Notes under the pieces: model-generated
Told to the model about the DNA's origin: nothing
The model's input: the letters and a program-made list of their open reading frames with translations, nothing else
Databases searched by the model: none
Part shown: one piece after another, positions 35,044-48,500 of the stretch
Layout of the letters: each line of letters opens with the position of its first letter
Position numbering within the stretch: position 1 is the stretch's first letter
Assembly (NCBI RefSeq): GCF_958450345.1
Contig: NC_088780.1
Coordinates: 36,603,667 to 36,667,666, forward strand
DNA length: 64,000 bases
Direction of reading: 5' to 3'
Source of the DNA: Calliphora vicina
Lineage: Eukaryota > Arthropoda > Insecta > Diptera > Calliphoridae
Made by a program: the position numbers and the translations under genes

Positions 35044-36476
35044 TATATTTCTATATGCTTCTTATTTAGATATTTGACAGCAGAATATTCTCTCTATGGC
35101 TATTCAACAGTTTATAAATAATAAAGTTTCCAACATTTGTTAATCTATCAAATTAGATTTTTCTCGAAATGTGACTATCTATCAATACGGTATCACACCA
35201 AAATCCAATTAGGTCAGGAATATGGTAACTTATATTTTTTTTATGTTAATGAAATTTTAAAAAAAAGCTTCATTTATTGTAACATTTGCTGCTGTACCTT
35301 AAGAAAACATTTTAATAATGTGCTGTATAGAAAAGTCGAAGTTATGGAATAGCTTTTCTTAATTTGTTTTCTATATACTATAGATTTTCTTTTTTTGTTG
35401 TAAATATAACATTGCAATACAGCTTAAGCTTGGTTTATTTTAATTTCTTAATCAATTTTTATTTTTCATTTTCATTTATTAATAATTTTAAAGGTTTTTA
35501 AACTTATTATATTTAATTAATAATATTTATTACAACTGCAAGTGTTTCTTGTTTTGTTTTTAATGTTTTTTTTTATAAATAAATTCGAACAAATTGTAAA
35601 TGTTAAATAATTATTTTAAAGTTTATGTTTCAAATTTTTTGTTTATAAACAATTCATTTAATATTAAGTTTAATTTCAGTTTCTGTTTATTCATATATGT
35701 ATGTATTAATAATAATATAATAATTAATTTAATATATTTACAAAAGAGGCAACAAAAGAAAAATTAATACAATAATTTTTCTTTGTTACATTAACAACAT
35801 TTAAGTAAAAACATACAAATTACAAATAATTAATTACAATTTAAATTTAATTTCTTCTTTTATTTCACATTTTTTTAGCAATTTTAGTTTTAATATTTAA
35901 TTATTTAATTCTCAGGTTTAAAACTTTAAAAATCTTTTTTCATGTTTCTGTTTTGTTTTGTTTAAATATAAATAATAAATGGTTTTTAGTTACAAATATT
36001 TGATTTTCTTAATGGAATTTAACTATAAAATATACAGTTTAATTGTATTTTAAAAAATTATTAACTTATTTAGTTATAAAAGAGAAACAATTAAAAAGAA
36101 AACAATTATTTTCTTTAGTTAAAATTTAAAAATAAATCTCTTTTTTTTAGTTGATATAAATTAATGATATATTTAATGTTTTGTATATTTATATAGAATT
36201 TTATTTTTAATATTAAATACATTCATTTATTTTTATAATAAACAAAATTTACAATGTTTTCTTTTTTTTATTTTTGCCATATTTATAAAATTATTTTTAA
36301 ATTTTTATTTAGTTATTATTTATTACAATTAATTATTGTTCAGAGACAAATAAAAACGATAAAATTTATTTAAAAATAAAAATTTGTTCAAAAAATTCTG
36401 CTTAAAACCATTAATTTCTTCTATACAAAAAATATTTGAGGGATTTGTGGGCGGGGTTATGTTTATGTGAACTTAT
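35044..36476. other. AT-rich spacer
   Basis: 1.4 kb of over 80% AT by eye, with no gene or recognised element. Confidence 0.4.
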
Positions 36477-38494
36477 AGGGGAAGTATAGCTAGTTGTAAA
36501 TCATTTTTTTTTTAAATATAATTTAGTTAAAATCTTGATTAGTTTAAAAGATCAGTTCCAAAGTTCCAAAGAGATTTTTAAGGGCCTAACATTATTTTCT
36601 ATCAGATATGTGTTGGAATCAACTTTAAATGGCTCTTTAAATAATTACGGACTCATTTGTTATATCAATATTTCAAATATACTTTCGAGAATTTTGCTGT
36701 AGAAAATCTGCCAGATTGTTTCCTAAATTATTAAGCTATGAGCTAAAAACTACGTTGACCTTATTTTTATTTAAACTTTATTAACAATATATATTTTTGA
36801 AATCCTGCAGATGATTTTAAGATGTATTTGTTAAACAAATCTGTTAAATACAACTTCTGGATTATCACTCTTGAAGATCAGCCAGATCGTTACAAAAATT
36901 AAAGAAATTTTTTATTGATTTTAATTCAAAAGCAAATTTAAAATCTTCATTGGTTCAAATAGCAGTTGATATTAACGTTCCGCAGCTCTTTAAATAATTA
37001 CGGACTCAGTTGTTATTAACAATATTTCAAATATACTTTCGAGAATTTTGCTGTTGAAAATCTGCCAGATCGTTTCCCAAATGGCTAAGATATGAGTCAA
37101 AAACTACTTTGATATTATTTTTATTTAAACTTTATTAACAAAATAAACTTTTGTAATCCTGCTGATGACTTTGGGATATATTTGTTAAACAAATCTATTA
37201 AATGCAACTACCTGATTATTACTCTTGAAGATCAGCCAGATCGTTATAAAAATTAAAGAAATTTTTTAATGATTTTGATTCAAATGCAAATTTAAAATCT
37301 TCAATGGTTTAAAATATCTGTTGAAATCGTCTTTCCGCAGCTTTTTAAATAATTACGGTTTATAGTTTCGAGAATTTTGGTGTTGAAAATCTGCAAGATC
37401 GTTTCACAAATGGCTAAGGTATGAGCTAAACATTACGTTACCATTATTTTTAATTAAACTTGATCAACAATGCAAATTTTTGTAATCCTGCAGATCACTT
37501 TTAGATGTATTTGTTAAAAAAATCTATCCAATACAACTTCTTGATTATTACTCTTGAAGATCAGCCAGATCGTTACAAAAATTAAAGAAATTTTTTTATT
37601 GATTGTGATTCAAAAGCAAATTTAAAATCTTCATTTGCGTAAATGGCAGTTGATATTAACGTTCCGCAGCTCTTTAAATAATTACGGACTCAGTTGTTAT
37701 TAACAATATTTCAAATATATTTTCGGGAATTTTGCTGTTGAAAATCTGCAAGATCGTTTCCTAAATGGTTAAGATATGAGTCAAAAACTACGTTGACCTT
37801 ATCTTTATTTATACTTTATCAACAAAATAAACTTTTGTAATCCTGCTGATGACTTTGAGATGTATTTGTTAAACAAATCTCTTAAATACAACTTCTTGAT
37901 TATTACTCTTGAAGATCAGCCAGATCGTTACAAAACTTAAAGAAATTTTTTAATGATTTTGATTCAAAAGCAAATTTAAAATCTTCATTGGCTTAAAATA
38001 TCGATAATTTTTCTGTTGAAAATCTGCCAGATCGTGTCCTAAATGGTTAAGATATGAGCCAAAAACTAAGTTGGCCTTATTTCTATTTAAACTTTATTTA
38101 AAAAATATATTTGTGTAATTCTGCACATGACTTTAAGATGTATTTGTTAATTAATCTGTTAAAAACAACTTCCTGATTATTACTCTTTTGAAGATTGGTA
38201 CACAAATTTGAAAATCTGCAAGATCGATTTATAAGTGGTTGAAATATGAGACAAAAAATACTATGACCTTATCCTTATTTAAACTTGAACAACAATAAAC
38301 ACTTTTGTAATCCTGCAGACGACTTTAGGATGTATTTGTTAAACCGATCTCTTGAAGATCAGCCAGATCGGTACAAAAATTAATGAAATTTGTTAAAACA
38401 CATTTAACTAAAATCGGTACAAATTGCTAACTTCCTATGACAATATTCATTAATAAAAACTTTAAAATGTTCAACTCTAAGTTATACTTCCCCT
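36477..38494. repeat. Tandem array of about 350-bp units bounded by inverted termini
   Basis: The landmark CGAGAATTTTGCTGT recurs at about 36686, 37040, 37369, 37724 and in decayed form near 38002 and 38200, so units are 330-355 bp, shrinking towards the right. Each holds GAAGATCAGCCAGATCGTTA, TTTAAAATCTTCA and TCCGCAGCTCTTTAAATAAT. The array is enclosed by AGGGGAAGTATA (36477-36488) and TATACTTCCCCT (38483-38494), a perfect 12-bp inverted pair, which suggests a transposon with internal tandem repeats. Confidence 0.7.
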
Positions 38495-38990
38495 TAACAA
38501 TTATCTATTTTATAAGTGTATGTAAATTTTTCAAAAATAAAATTCATGATTTGAAACCATGGTTTACTATTTACTTTTTTTCTCCTTTAGCTAGAAATAA
38601 AACCTTGTTTTAGTAAAACAAAAAAAAGAAAAACTTTCATAAATGATACACTTTAAAACAAAATCCTAGTTTGGCACATATTTGTTACATAAATATTTCT
38701 ACAACTTTAAAAGAAATCATAAAAAGTTAATAAAATTATTGTTTTTTTGTTACTATTATGCTAAAAATTAATTGAATAAAAATCGATAACAAATGCATTA
38801 CTCCTAAGTTGCATGACTTAAAACCACAAAATAAAAACATCCTCAACAACATCATCATCATCATGGATCAAAATAATTCTTAACAAACTTAATTGTTTAA
38901 ATAATTGTTGTGCTATGCTGTGTGTGTGTGTTAATTATTGTTTTTCCAACGTTTGAGTAAAACCCGCCAACGATTTTTACGCTTTCGGCT

Positions 38991-39531
38991 TCAAATTTGC
39001 CATATCAGCAGATGATTCGTGCTGTCCTCACGGCCAGCAATTTCGCTCAATGAGTTGGCTCCCGAATTGCGGAAATCCTCGTAACCATCTCCACCCGAAA
39101 TGATGAGTATATTTGCGGCACTAGCGGCCGCATTTGCCTGATTTGTTTGCGCATTATCCTTTTGGGGTTTGGGGGATTTCGAGCCAGCCGAAGACGATGA
39201 ATCTGCCTCAGTTTTACAACTCGAAGAGCTTTCTGTGCTGGAGTTGGTGGTAGAGGTGCCCGAGGTTTCTACAAATGTTAGGAATCGTACATGACCGGTA
39301 TGACCGTGAGGTATACCAGTGGGTACAACATTGGTGGCGCCCTTGTCGTAACCCTGAGCCGGTATGGTAAGCAAAACACCGGCACTGGTGCCTATCCATA
39401 TGAGGTCACGGCAGGATAGTAACGAAGTGACTCTTAAGCATGCAGCCTTATGTTGGCGTATAATTTCATCACAATTTGAAAGCATTTTATTCACAGCCTG
39501 TGCCAAATTAACTTCAGTGATTAATTGATGG
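38991..39531 (-). CDS. ARHGEF17: RhoGEF last coding exon (end of propeller and stop)
   Basis: 541 nt: one base of a split codon, 179 codons and TGA at 38993-38991. The acceptor CTACCCACTTTTCAG is strong. It reads HQLITEVNLAQAVNKMLS, then EIIRQHKAACLRVTSLL, IWIGTSAGVLLT and GHTGHVRFLTFVE, then a Ser/Asn/Gln-rich insert, and the conserved tail SGGDGYEDFR...STNHLLIWQI. The 3' UTR lies below 38991; I did not fix a poly(A) site. A second possible acceptor (GGCACAG at about 39500) would restore phase with exon 10 but delete conserved residues. Confidence 0.93.
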
Positions 39532-42500
39532 CTGAAAAGTGGGTAGAAGTGAAAAAAAAAATTAATAAAAATCTAGTAAAAATTATTTTTTTTTTTATAT
39601 AAAAATAAAATATTTTTTTTTAATTCTAATTTATTAAGCCTGAATTAAAATTCAAATTAATAAAAAAAATATTTTGATGGATTTTTTAGTAAATAGAAAT
39701 ATTTGGTACTTTTTACCACCACTATAAAAAGTACTTTCTATTATTAAATATCGAGACAGTATAGTCTGGATATATCATTAAAATAAATAAACAGCACTTT
39801 AACTAGTACATAAAAGTACCTTTTGCTACCTTAATCGATTATCCTAATTTAATCCTCAAAGTACCAATTCTTCAATTAATTTCAAAACATTTGGTACTAA
39901 TCTACTGTTTCTTTTCTACTAAAATGTTTTATCTATTTTCTTTCGTCCCATAAAAAGTTCCTAAAAGGTGGTACTTTTAATCCTTAAAGTAATTTGTTGA
40001 AAAAAGTAGTACGTAAAAATAAATTAGGTACTTTTAACTAAAATTTTAAATCTATTTTCCTTCATCAGCTAAAAAGTATAACAAATGTGATACCTTTTGA
40101 ATTTAGAATAATGAAAAAACGGACAAGCTAAAATATTTTTACGATTTTTTAGTAAAAAATATCTGGTACTTTTTGAATGAATTAAAAGTACCTCTTCTAC
40201 ATTAAGTACCCTCTATTATTATATAATATTTTTATTTTATCAACATACAAAAAGTGCCTAACTAGTTTATGCAAAACGGATGAATTATTTAATTACGACA
40301 TAAAAGTACAAATAGCCTAATTCCATAAATAAAGTACCACATTTTTAATTGCAGCATGGAATAACAAATTAAAAAACTTTGGAACTTTTTGTTCCATAAA
40401 AGTATCTAATCAACAATGGCTATTTTTTATGCAAATTTTTAATGCTTTTTCCTTCACCAAATAAAAAGTACCAAAAATATGGTACTTTTTGCCTTTAAGC
40501 TAAGATTAATACAAAAAAAATATTAAGTGCAAAAAATATGGTACTTTACTTTTTTAGTACCTTCAAAATATAAATGGTATTTTTTATTAAAATTTGAAAT
40601 CTATTTTCCCTAATCAGATAAAAGTTTAATATACTATGCCATATAAAACGTAGTTAAAATATATTGTTGAAGAAAGCTTTATTAGAACACAAAAAATACC
40701 AAATACAAAAAAGTACTTTAAAAACAAAATGTACTTTTTACTAAAATTTAATGTTTAACATTTTGAAATTATTACTACGAACATTTTGATTTAACTTTCT
40801 TTGGTCAAATAGAAAGTAACAAAAATGTGGAACTTTCTGTTCTTAAAATTATCTTTGTAAGAAATTACTAAATCTTTAATAATAACATAAAAATTACCGA
40901 GTACAAAAATATATTATATTTTTTTTTTCAAAAAAGAACCATAATTCACCAACTACTTTTAATGTACCAAAAATTTGATACTTTTTGTCCTTAAACTTAA
41001 TTAGTTTGTTGAAAACACTGCTGAATCTTTAATTAGTACTTAACTCGACGTAAATGAGATCGGGTACCACATATCCAAGAATCATTTATAAGCTGATTAT
41101 TATAGATTAGATTTCAATTAATTGTGGTATTTTATTTGGTAATTTATAGCTGATAAAATATACTTATTACACAATTATAGTATCTGTAAATCTTTTTGGC
41201 CTCATTTACAATAGGTTAAAAGGTATTTAGTACAATATGCTACTTATTTATACCATAAAAGTACTTAAAATAGTAAAAGTACTTTTTGCCAAAATTTTTA
41301 ATTATCTAAAAACACATAAATATTTGGTACTATTTATCTGTTGATTTTTTGACTTTATATATAAATCTATCTATCTATCTATATATATAAAAATGGATGT
41401 TTGAATGTGTGTATGTATGTATGTATGTTCCGAATGAACTCAAAAACGGCTGGACCGATTTTGATGAAATTTTCAGGGAATCTTCAGAATAGTCTAGCGG
41501 GTAACACTGTAAGGTCAGATTTTTGATTTTCGGTCTGTGGGCGGAGGGGCGTGGCATTATCAAATTTTTACATTATACCGCTAATGCCATCTATATATAT
41601 AAAAAACGGCTCCACCGATTTTGATGAAATTTTCAGGGTATCTTCAGAATATCCCAGCGGGTAACACTGTATAGTCAGATTTTTGATATTCGGTCTGTGG
41701 GCGGAGGGGTGTGTAAAAATCTAATTTTTACATTATACCGCTAATGCCCTATATTTCATAAAAATGGATGTGTGTATATATGTTCCGTATGGACTCAAAA
41801 ATGGCTGGACCTATTTTGATGATATTTTCACGGTGTCTTCAGAAAAGCCTATTAGGTAACAGTGTAAAGTCAGATTTTAATTTTCTGTCTGTAATAAACA
41901 ATTTGGTTTGCTTATAGGGTCATGAATAAGATATTTCCATACTGAATTTTTGAATTCATTAGAACCAGCCGAAATGCGACTACATGTATTAACATTGAAG
42001 GTTGATTCACCGACACTGTATATTAAAATCGAGATCGATATGCAATATAAAACAGATGTTTTCTAAAGGCCAGCAACGCGGACCGGGTTCAGCTAGTTAT
42101 ATATAAAATTACCGAGTACCGAAAATTAGAAAACGGAAAGAATCCTTATTGCAATTCTAAGCACCAAATGTTTAAAATTATACGAAGCTACCAATTACAA
42201 CAAATTAGGTACTTTTTGTTTCAAAACAGTATCTTATCTACAATTGGTACTAAAATTTAGAATATGTAGATAAAAAGTACAAAAGCATGTGGTACTTTTA
42301 AAACAATTGTTTTACAAGTACCAAGTATGGAAATAATACCGTTCATTTTCCCTTATCCTAATTAATTAAACAAGTATTAAATGTTTAAAAAGAACATAAA
42401 AGTACTAATTGCAATAAATTTTATATCTACTATTTTTTTCTACAATATGAACTAACATTTAGAATATGTATTGCATCTATAGATTGGTCAAAAAAGGATC

Positions 42501-45500
42501 AGATACGAAATTAGTACATAAAAGTACTACAAGTACTACTACAAATATGGTTCCTCTTTCCTTATTACAATTCCAAAAAGTACCAAAAGTTTAATGAAAA
42601 TACGAGTGTATAAATTACAACATTTTTAGATCATAAAATTGTGAATCTATATTGTATTTTTACATAAAAAGTACAAAATATTTGGGGTAGTTACACGATC
42701 TACTATTTGGTCATGTTGTCATAATGTCCTAATATATTATGATAGTTTAATCAAATTTTTGTTGTGTTTCAAACAGAAAGGTTCTAAACTTATACGTCTA
42801 TTTGAGCTATGTTTATTGTTTTGTCATAAAATAATATTTTTTTTTTTGTTTAAACACAACAACAACTATAATAATATATTAGGACATTATGACAATATGA
42901 CTAATAGCAGACCATGGGATGAAATTGTTCAAAAATGAACGTCCACTTAAATAAGTTCATAAAAGTACAAAGTATAGGAACATTATGTATGATTCGCCTT
43001 CCCTTGTCGTAAAAAGTATTAAATGTTCAACAAGAACATGAAAGTTATTATTGTTTCAAAACAGTACTTTCTTCTAATATTTAAAGAACCTTCAAATAAA
43101 AAGGAAAAAGTTCTGTTTTATCTTAAACTAATTTCAAAAAAGGGCCAGCTCTTGAATTAGTATAAAAAGTACCAAGTAATACAAATGTTTTGGATTTCCC
43201 TTAATCTAATTCGTTAAAAAATGTACTAAGTTTTAAATTACGTCATAGAAGTAACAATTTAAAAATTGTAACTTTTTTTTGCAAAAATGGTACCTTATAT
43301 GAAATAATTACACTATGCACGAAATTTACCCTTTTTTTCTGTCAAGAGGGGCACCCAGCGACTTAAACTAATTCGGGTACGCTGAATTCAGTGGTGCTAA
43401 CCATTTTTTTAGGTTAGCTCGTATTTTGTAGATGTACCGTTATTTCAAAAATGGAGGAGGTTGTACAACATATATTCGCGTAACTCAAAAACAGTTTAGT
43501 TTATTGAATAAGCTGAAAAAAACGAAATTCCGCAACGAAATTACCTTCAAGTAAAGCTGAATACGTTTAATCTTCGCAGTCGTTTTTGGCAAAAAAAAAT
43601 AATTTTTTAGAAAAATTTTGAAATTTTTAACTTTTAAAACGGCATTAAAAATTTTGCCGTTGCATATACGCTCTTAATTTTTTTTACACATGTAGAAAAC
43701 GAAGTTCCAAATAAAACAAGCTCTAAATAATTAAAATCTGTCCACAACTTTTCATTCTATTCACAAAAAATAATACAAATATCCCCTATTATTTACACCC
43801 GATACATAACTCGTAGTAATTAAGTACATCGTGCAGTGCACAGAGGTATAGACTTCTTTGACACATGCAAAGAAGAAGTGTTGACGAGTTTAAGGTTTGA
43901 ATTTTGATCGCATGAGTCTACCAGAGGTGCAGTCAGGTGCAGTTGCCCAAAGTAGGACTCGGGTATGATAAATTTTTAAAACGGTCCTCTTTCTTCGTTT
44001 GTGTTCCGATTTTAAAAAACTTACACACATAGAATCTCCTCATCGAGCACTACAAAAAACCTCAGCATGGCTATCAACTATCTCTTATAGCTTAGGAGAT
44101 ATTCGCATTTTAAAATTAAATTATCAACATTTTTACCCACCATACTCCAGTTTTTTGATAACAGCGGGTCCAAATATATTCCGATTTGCTCATTTTTTCT
44201 TTTATTGGACTAACTACAAATGTATATGTCAAACAAAAAAAGAATTGTTTACAAATCGTGACTGACTCCAAAGTTATATGCATTTGAATTTAAAAATCAA
44301 GAGCGTACATGCATTTTCCAATTTTTAATGCCGTTTTAAAAACCAAAAATTTCGAATTTTTCTAAAAAAATGTATATTTCTAAAATGATTGCGAAGACTA
44401 AAAACATGCCTTTCTTAAAGGTAATTTTGTTGCGGAATTTCGGTTTTTTTGAGTTTGTTCAATAAAATAAACCGTTTTTGAGTTACGCGAATATATTTTA
44501 TGCAACCTCCTCCATTTTCGAAATAACGGTATATTTCGAAAATACGAGCTAACCTATAAAAACGGTTAGCACCACTGAATTCAGCGTACCTGAATTAGTT
44601 TAACCCACCGGGTGCCCCGCTTGACAGTTTTTTCAACTAGCACAGTGTTATTTACTGTCCCTTCATATAAAAAAATAAGTGGCTATTTTTCTTAAACTGT
44701 TATTAGCAAGACTAGCTAAATTATTAATTAGTACATACAAATACCAAGTACTAAAAATACGGTACTTTTTTCCATTAGTCTAATTCGTTCTAAAAAGTGC
44801 TAAGTACTTAATATTCAATATCTACAAATAATAAGAATATATTTTCTTCATGGGATGAAATTTATCAAAATAATGGTCTACATTTTTTTCCATACACTAA
44901 TTGGTTTAACAAAGGACACAATTTTGAATAATTGCAATCTCTTCACTTTTTATATCGAAAACATAGAACTAAAATTCAATTAAAAATATAATTTTATCAA
45001 TAAATAGCTTAAAATTTAGGGTGTATAAAAAAATTTACAATAAAAAAATTGTTGCCTGTATCAACCAGATCAGTTTTGACTAACGGAGGGTTACGGTAAT
45101 TTAAGCTAAAAAGTACCAAATTTACAATTAGTACATACTTATAATATGTATTTTAGGCATCAACTTAATTCGCTCAAAAAAGTACTAAGTCATTAATTGG
45201 TAGCTAAAAGTACCAAGTCTAAAGAATATGGTAGCACTTTATAATTAGCGTTCAAAGATCTACGCAACTCTTAATTACTTTATATAAGTATCAATGGCAA
45301 AAATATGGTACTTTGTCTCACCTTAAGGCACAAACAATATATTTTCTTATATTTCTACACCGTTTCTTTTAACAAAAAGTATCCTAAATACCCAAACTTT
45401 TGTTTCGTTATAAGTTCACAGAGGTAGATATCATATTTTGTAACATAATAATATACTCACGTATTGGAATGAAAACATTTAATATGAGCCGAATTTTGTA

Positions 45501-48500
45501 TGGATATCCATACATAATTATTGGAAACACACATATTTGTTATGGGCTTGGAATCCGACGATATTTGTATTTGATTAACCACCTAAAAGTAAATTTTAAA
45601 AATCATATAAGAAATAAACTAAAACTTTACTAAACTTTCTAACAACTTACCGCCAATTTCTCAATATCCAATACTTTGATAATACCCTGTATCGAACACC
45701 ACAACTTGCCATGTACATTGAGCAATTTTGTTACGGGACTTGTGACGGTACCAATCGATATACAATGCGAAGAGGTGGTATTCCAGGCGATGCCATCGCG
45801 TAAATACACACAAATATCACCATTGGCTAAAGCCACAAAAACACGATTGTCCAGGTACCTTTTAAAATAAATAAAGTGTTTAAATTTAAAAATGTACTTT
45901 ACAGATATTCAGAAATTTTATTTGGATACTTACAGTATGGAATAGACTGCCGAGTGGTGTTCAATTTTGATACGATTCTTTTTGATGCGTATATTATCGG
46001 TACTATTATAGACATGTATACAACCGTCTTCAGTACCAATCCACATGGTTGATTGATTGCCATCACTTTCTTCGGGATTTGAGTCCTTAAAATATAAGAA
46101 AATGAAAATATAAGTATAAGTATATGGAATGGAAATTTTATAATTAAAAGAAAGAGAAATTTAGGAACAAATTAAGATAAATTCCATCCGACAAATAATA
46201 GATTTTCACGATAACAATACTAGCAGAGTCCGCGATCATTGCAAATATTGGAATTAGTTTGGTTAATCCCGGTAAACGGTGGTGCTAAAGCATGTTGTAG
46301 AGAAAACTTAAGTGCAGATCCTATTAATACCCAAAGCCACATGGACTGAGTGATCAAGTTATTCAAACATCATAAAACTAAAACAGAGGACAATTATACA
46401 AATCGATTTTACTTGTCCAGAAGACATTCAAGGAGTTTCTCTCTCCCGCTGCATAGTGGTTTAGAAACATTTTTTTTGGAAATAATTCGGTATCTTGGCA
46501 ACTATTAGAGATATTGTTACGAAATTTCACATGGTTTGAGCTGAGTTGGCTTTTGAGTTGATTTACGTTTGTTCAGCTTCCTAGCGCTAATGGGGCCAGT
46601 GCGTAGCACCACAAAGTTGGTCACCTCGGGTCCATTTATGATCCGAATAAGCTGAATTGCACGCTTTATATGAAAAAACGTACAAATTTGTCAAAAGGGG
46701 CAAGGTTTGTGGAACTTCTGAGGAGTAAATAAAAGCCTTTTATATAAGTATTTAATATTGTTGAAAACACTATGACTTAAAGATTGATAATTTAGTAAAA
46801 CTAAATAATTTTATAAAATTTGGGAACGTTATTTACCTTAAAAATTAAAAAAAAAAATAATATGATTTTTCCACGAATAAAAATATAAAATTTGAATTAA
46901 TGTAAAATTTTAACAATTAAAGATATCATAAAAAAATTCGGAACCAATATAGACCTAAATGTCCTTAAATCAATGGCATTAGAATTTTTGACATTCTTTA
47001 TTTTTAAATACCAAAATTCCTAAAACGGGGAAAATGTGTTCCAAAAACCGAGTTTTTTTTAGAAAGGTACCCACTGTGACGTTATTTACCGTGTGATAGT
47101 AAAAACACTTAGTATGTATTTAAGCAACATATGGGGTTATACAAATATAGAGCTTTTTTGTGGATCGGTGCTTTTCCTTTTTAGAATTTTTTAATCAAAC
47201 CGAAATTTTTTTTTTTTAAATTGGCCAAGTTTGGATAGGTCTGGGGGGCGATATGTCTACTAAAGAGAGCCAATTTTTTCTTTACATGCTTTTTCATTAA
47301 GTTAACTTTCCGGATTATATACAAATTTTATATAGTCTCGAAGAAAATTTTTTTCTACAAAAGAAAAAATATATGGGCTTTTTTGGAAAAAAACGTAAAA
47401 AATACGGAACTTTCTACAAGTTCCAAATTTGGATGCGTATAACTTTTTATAGGGAGGAGATAACTATTTAGAATTTTATCGCGAATATAGCTGATATTTT
47501 GAAAATAAATTTCGACCCTACATAGGTCCGCCTTATCTAAAAAACCATAAAAAGATCGACCAAAATTAAAAAAAATAAATCAATAAAGCTGAATATCTCT
47601 TCAACTAATAGAGATAACCTACTCTATATTCATGGATTTTTGGAGATTTTTTTTTAAAATTTGAGACCCGATGTGACCAACTTTGAGAGGATACGCACTG
47701 GTCCCCATTAGCGCTAGGTAGCTGAACAAATGCAAATCAACTCGAAAGCACCTCAGCTCAAACATTATAAAATTTCGTAACAATATCTCCAATAGTTCCC
47801 AAGACACCGAATTATTTCCAAAAAAAAGTTTCTAAACCACTGTGCAGCATTCGAAAATAAAAATTAATTTCGAACTGCCCATCAAATAGTAGATTTTCAC
47901 GAAAACAATACTAGAAGAGTTCGCGATCAATGCAAATATTGGAATTAGTTTGGTTAATCCTGGTGAACGGTAAATCCAAGCTGATGCTAAAGCATGTTGG
48001 AGAGACAACTTTAACGGATTTAAAATTGGAAGTGTAGAGCCTATTTATATCCAAAGCTCAAGTTATTCAAACATCAACATTATTCATCATCTTACTTCTC
48101 CAGAAGACAAGACATTCGACGAGTTTCTCTTTCACGCTGATCCATCACATGTTAGCAGATCGTTAAGAGAATAAATTTCTTAAATTCACACCATTGCGTT
48201 AGCTACTATAGCCACTTGGATTAACATCCATGTGAATTAAACCAGTACAACACAATTATTTAACTAAAATTTTTTTAAAACTCACCTGATGACCATGATA
48301 TAGAGTTCCACTACTGCCAACAATCGCCGTCGAGGCTGTAGACGTTGAGCCAGTAGTGTGTGTTGAAGGCGCAGGACTTGGAACACGTTCACATGGCGCC
48401 CCAATAGAACCGGCCGACATAGACGCGCCACTACCCAAACCAGCAGCCACAGCATTGGGATCAGCCTCTTCGTCGCTCGAACTTAAATTTAAATCTAATT

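Larger units (their letters stand above)
39690..45320. repeat. Degenerate AAAAGTAC/GTACTTTT-rich array in the last RhoGEF intron
   Basis: Dozens of AAAAGTAC(C) and (G)GTACTTTT motifs on both strands, often with TAATTAGTACATAAAAGTAC or TAATTCGTTCAAAAAGT around them, spread through this intron and rare elsewhere in the window. There is no constant period. The array is interrupted by a Helitron-like element, a hairpin MITE and a foldback. Confidence 0.6.

Noticed and set aside
39495..39505. GGCACAG as the true acceptor of the last RhoGEF exon
   Set aside because: It would fix the phase but has no pyrimidine tract and removes TEVNLAQ-type residues that fit the family, while CCACTTTTCAG at 39531 is far better. 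Kept only as an alternative.
44130..44160. GGA GTA TGG on the minus strand as the missing Gly-Val-Trp exon of the RhoGEF
   Set aside because: It lies inside the foldback core, is in a different frame context, and the same bases occur at 57780 in a repeat copy outside the gene.
39690..45320. CRISPR-like array or regular satellite
   Set aside because: Motifs are irregularly spaced, occur on both strands and have no constant repeat-spacer structure; the host is eukaryotic.
46452..46456. 5-bp target duplication around the CACAGTGG foldback
   Set aside because: The flanks are CGCTG and CAGCA, which are not direct repeats.
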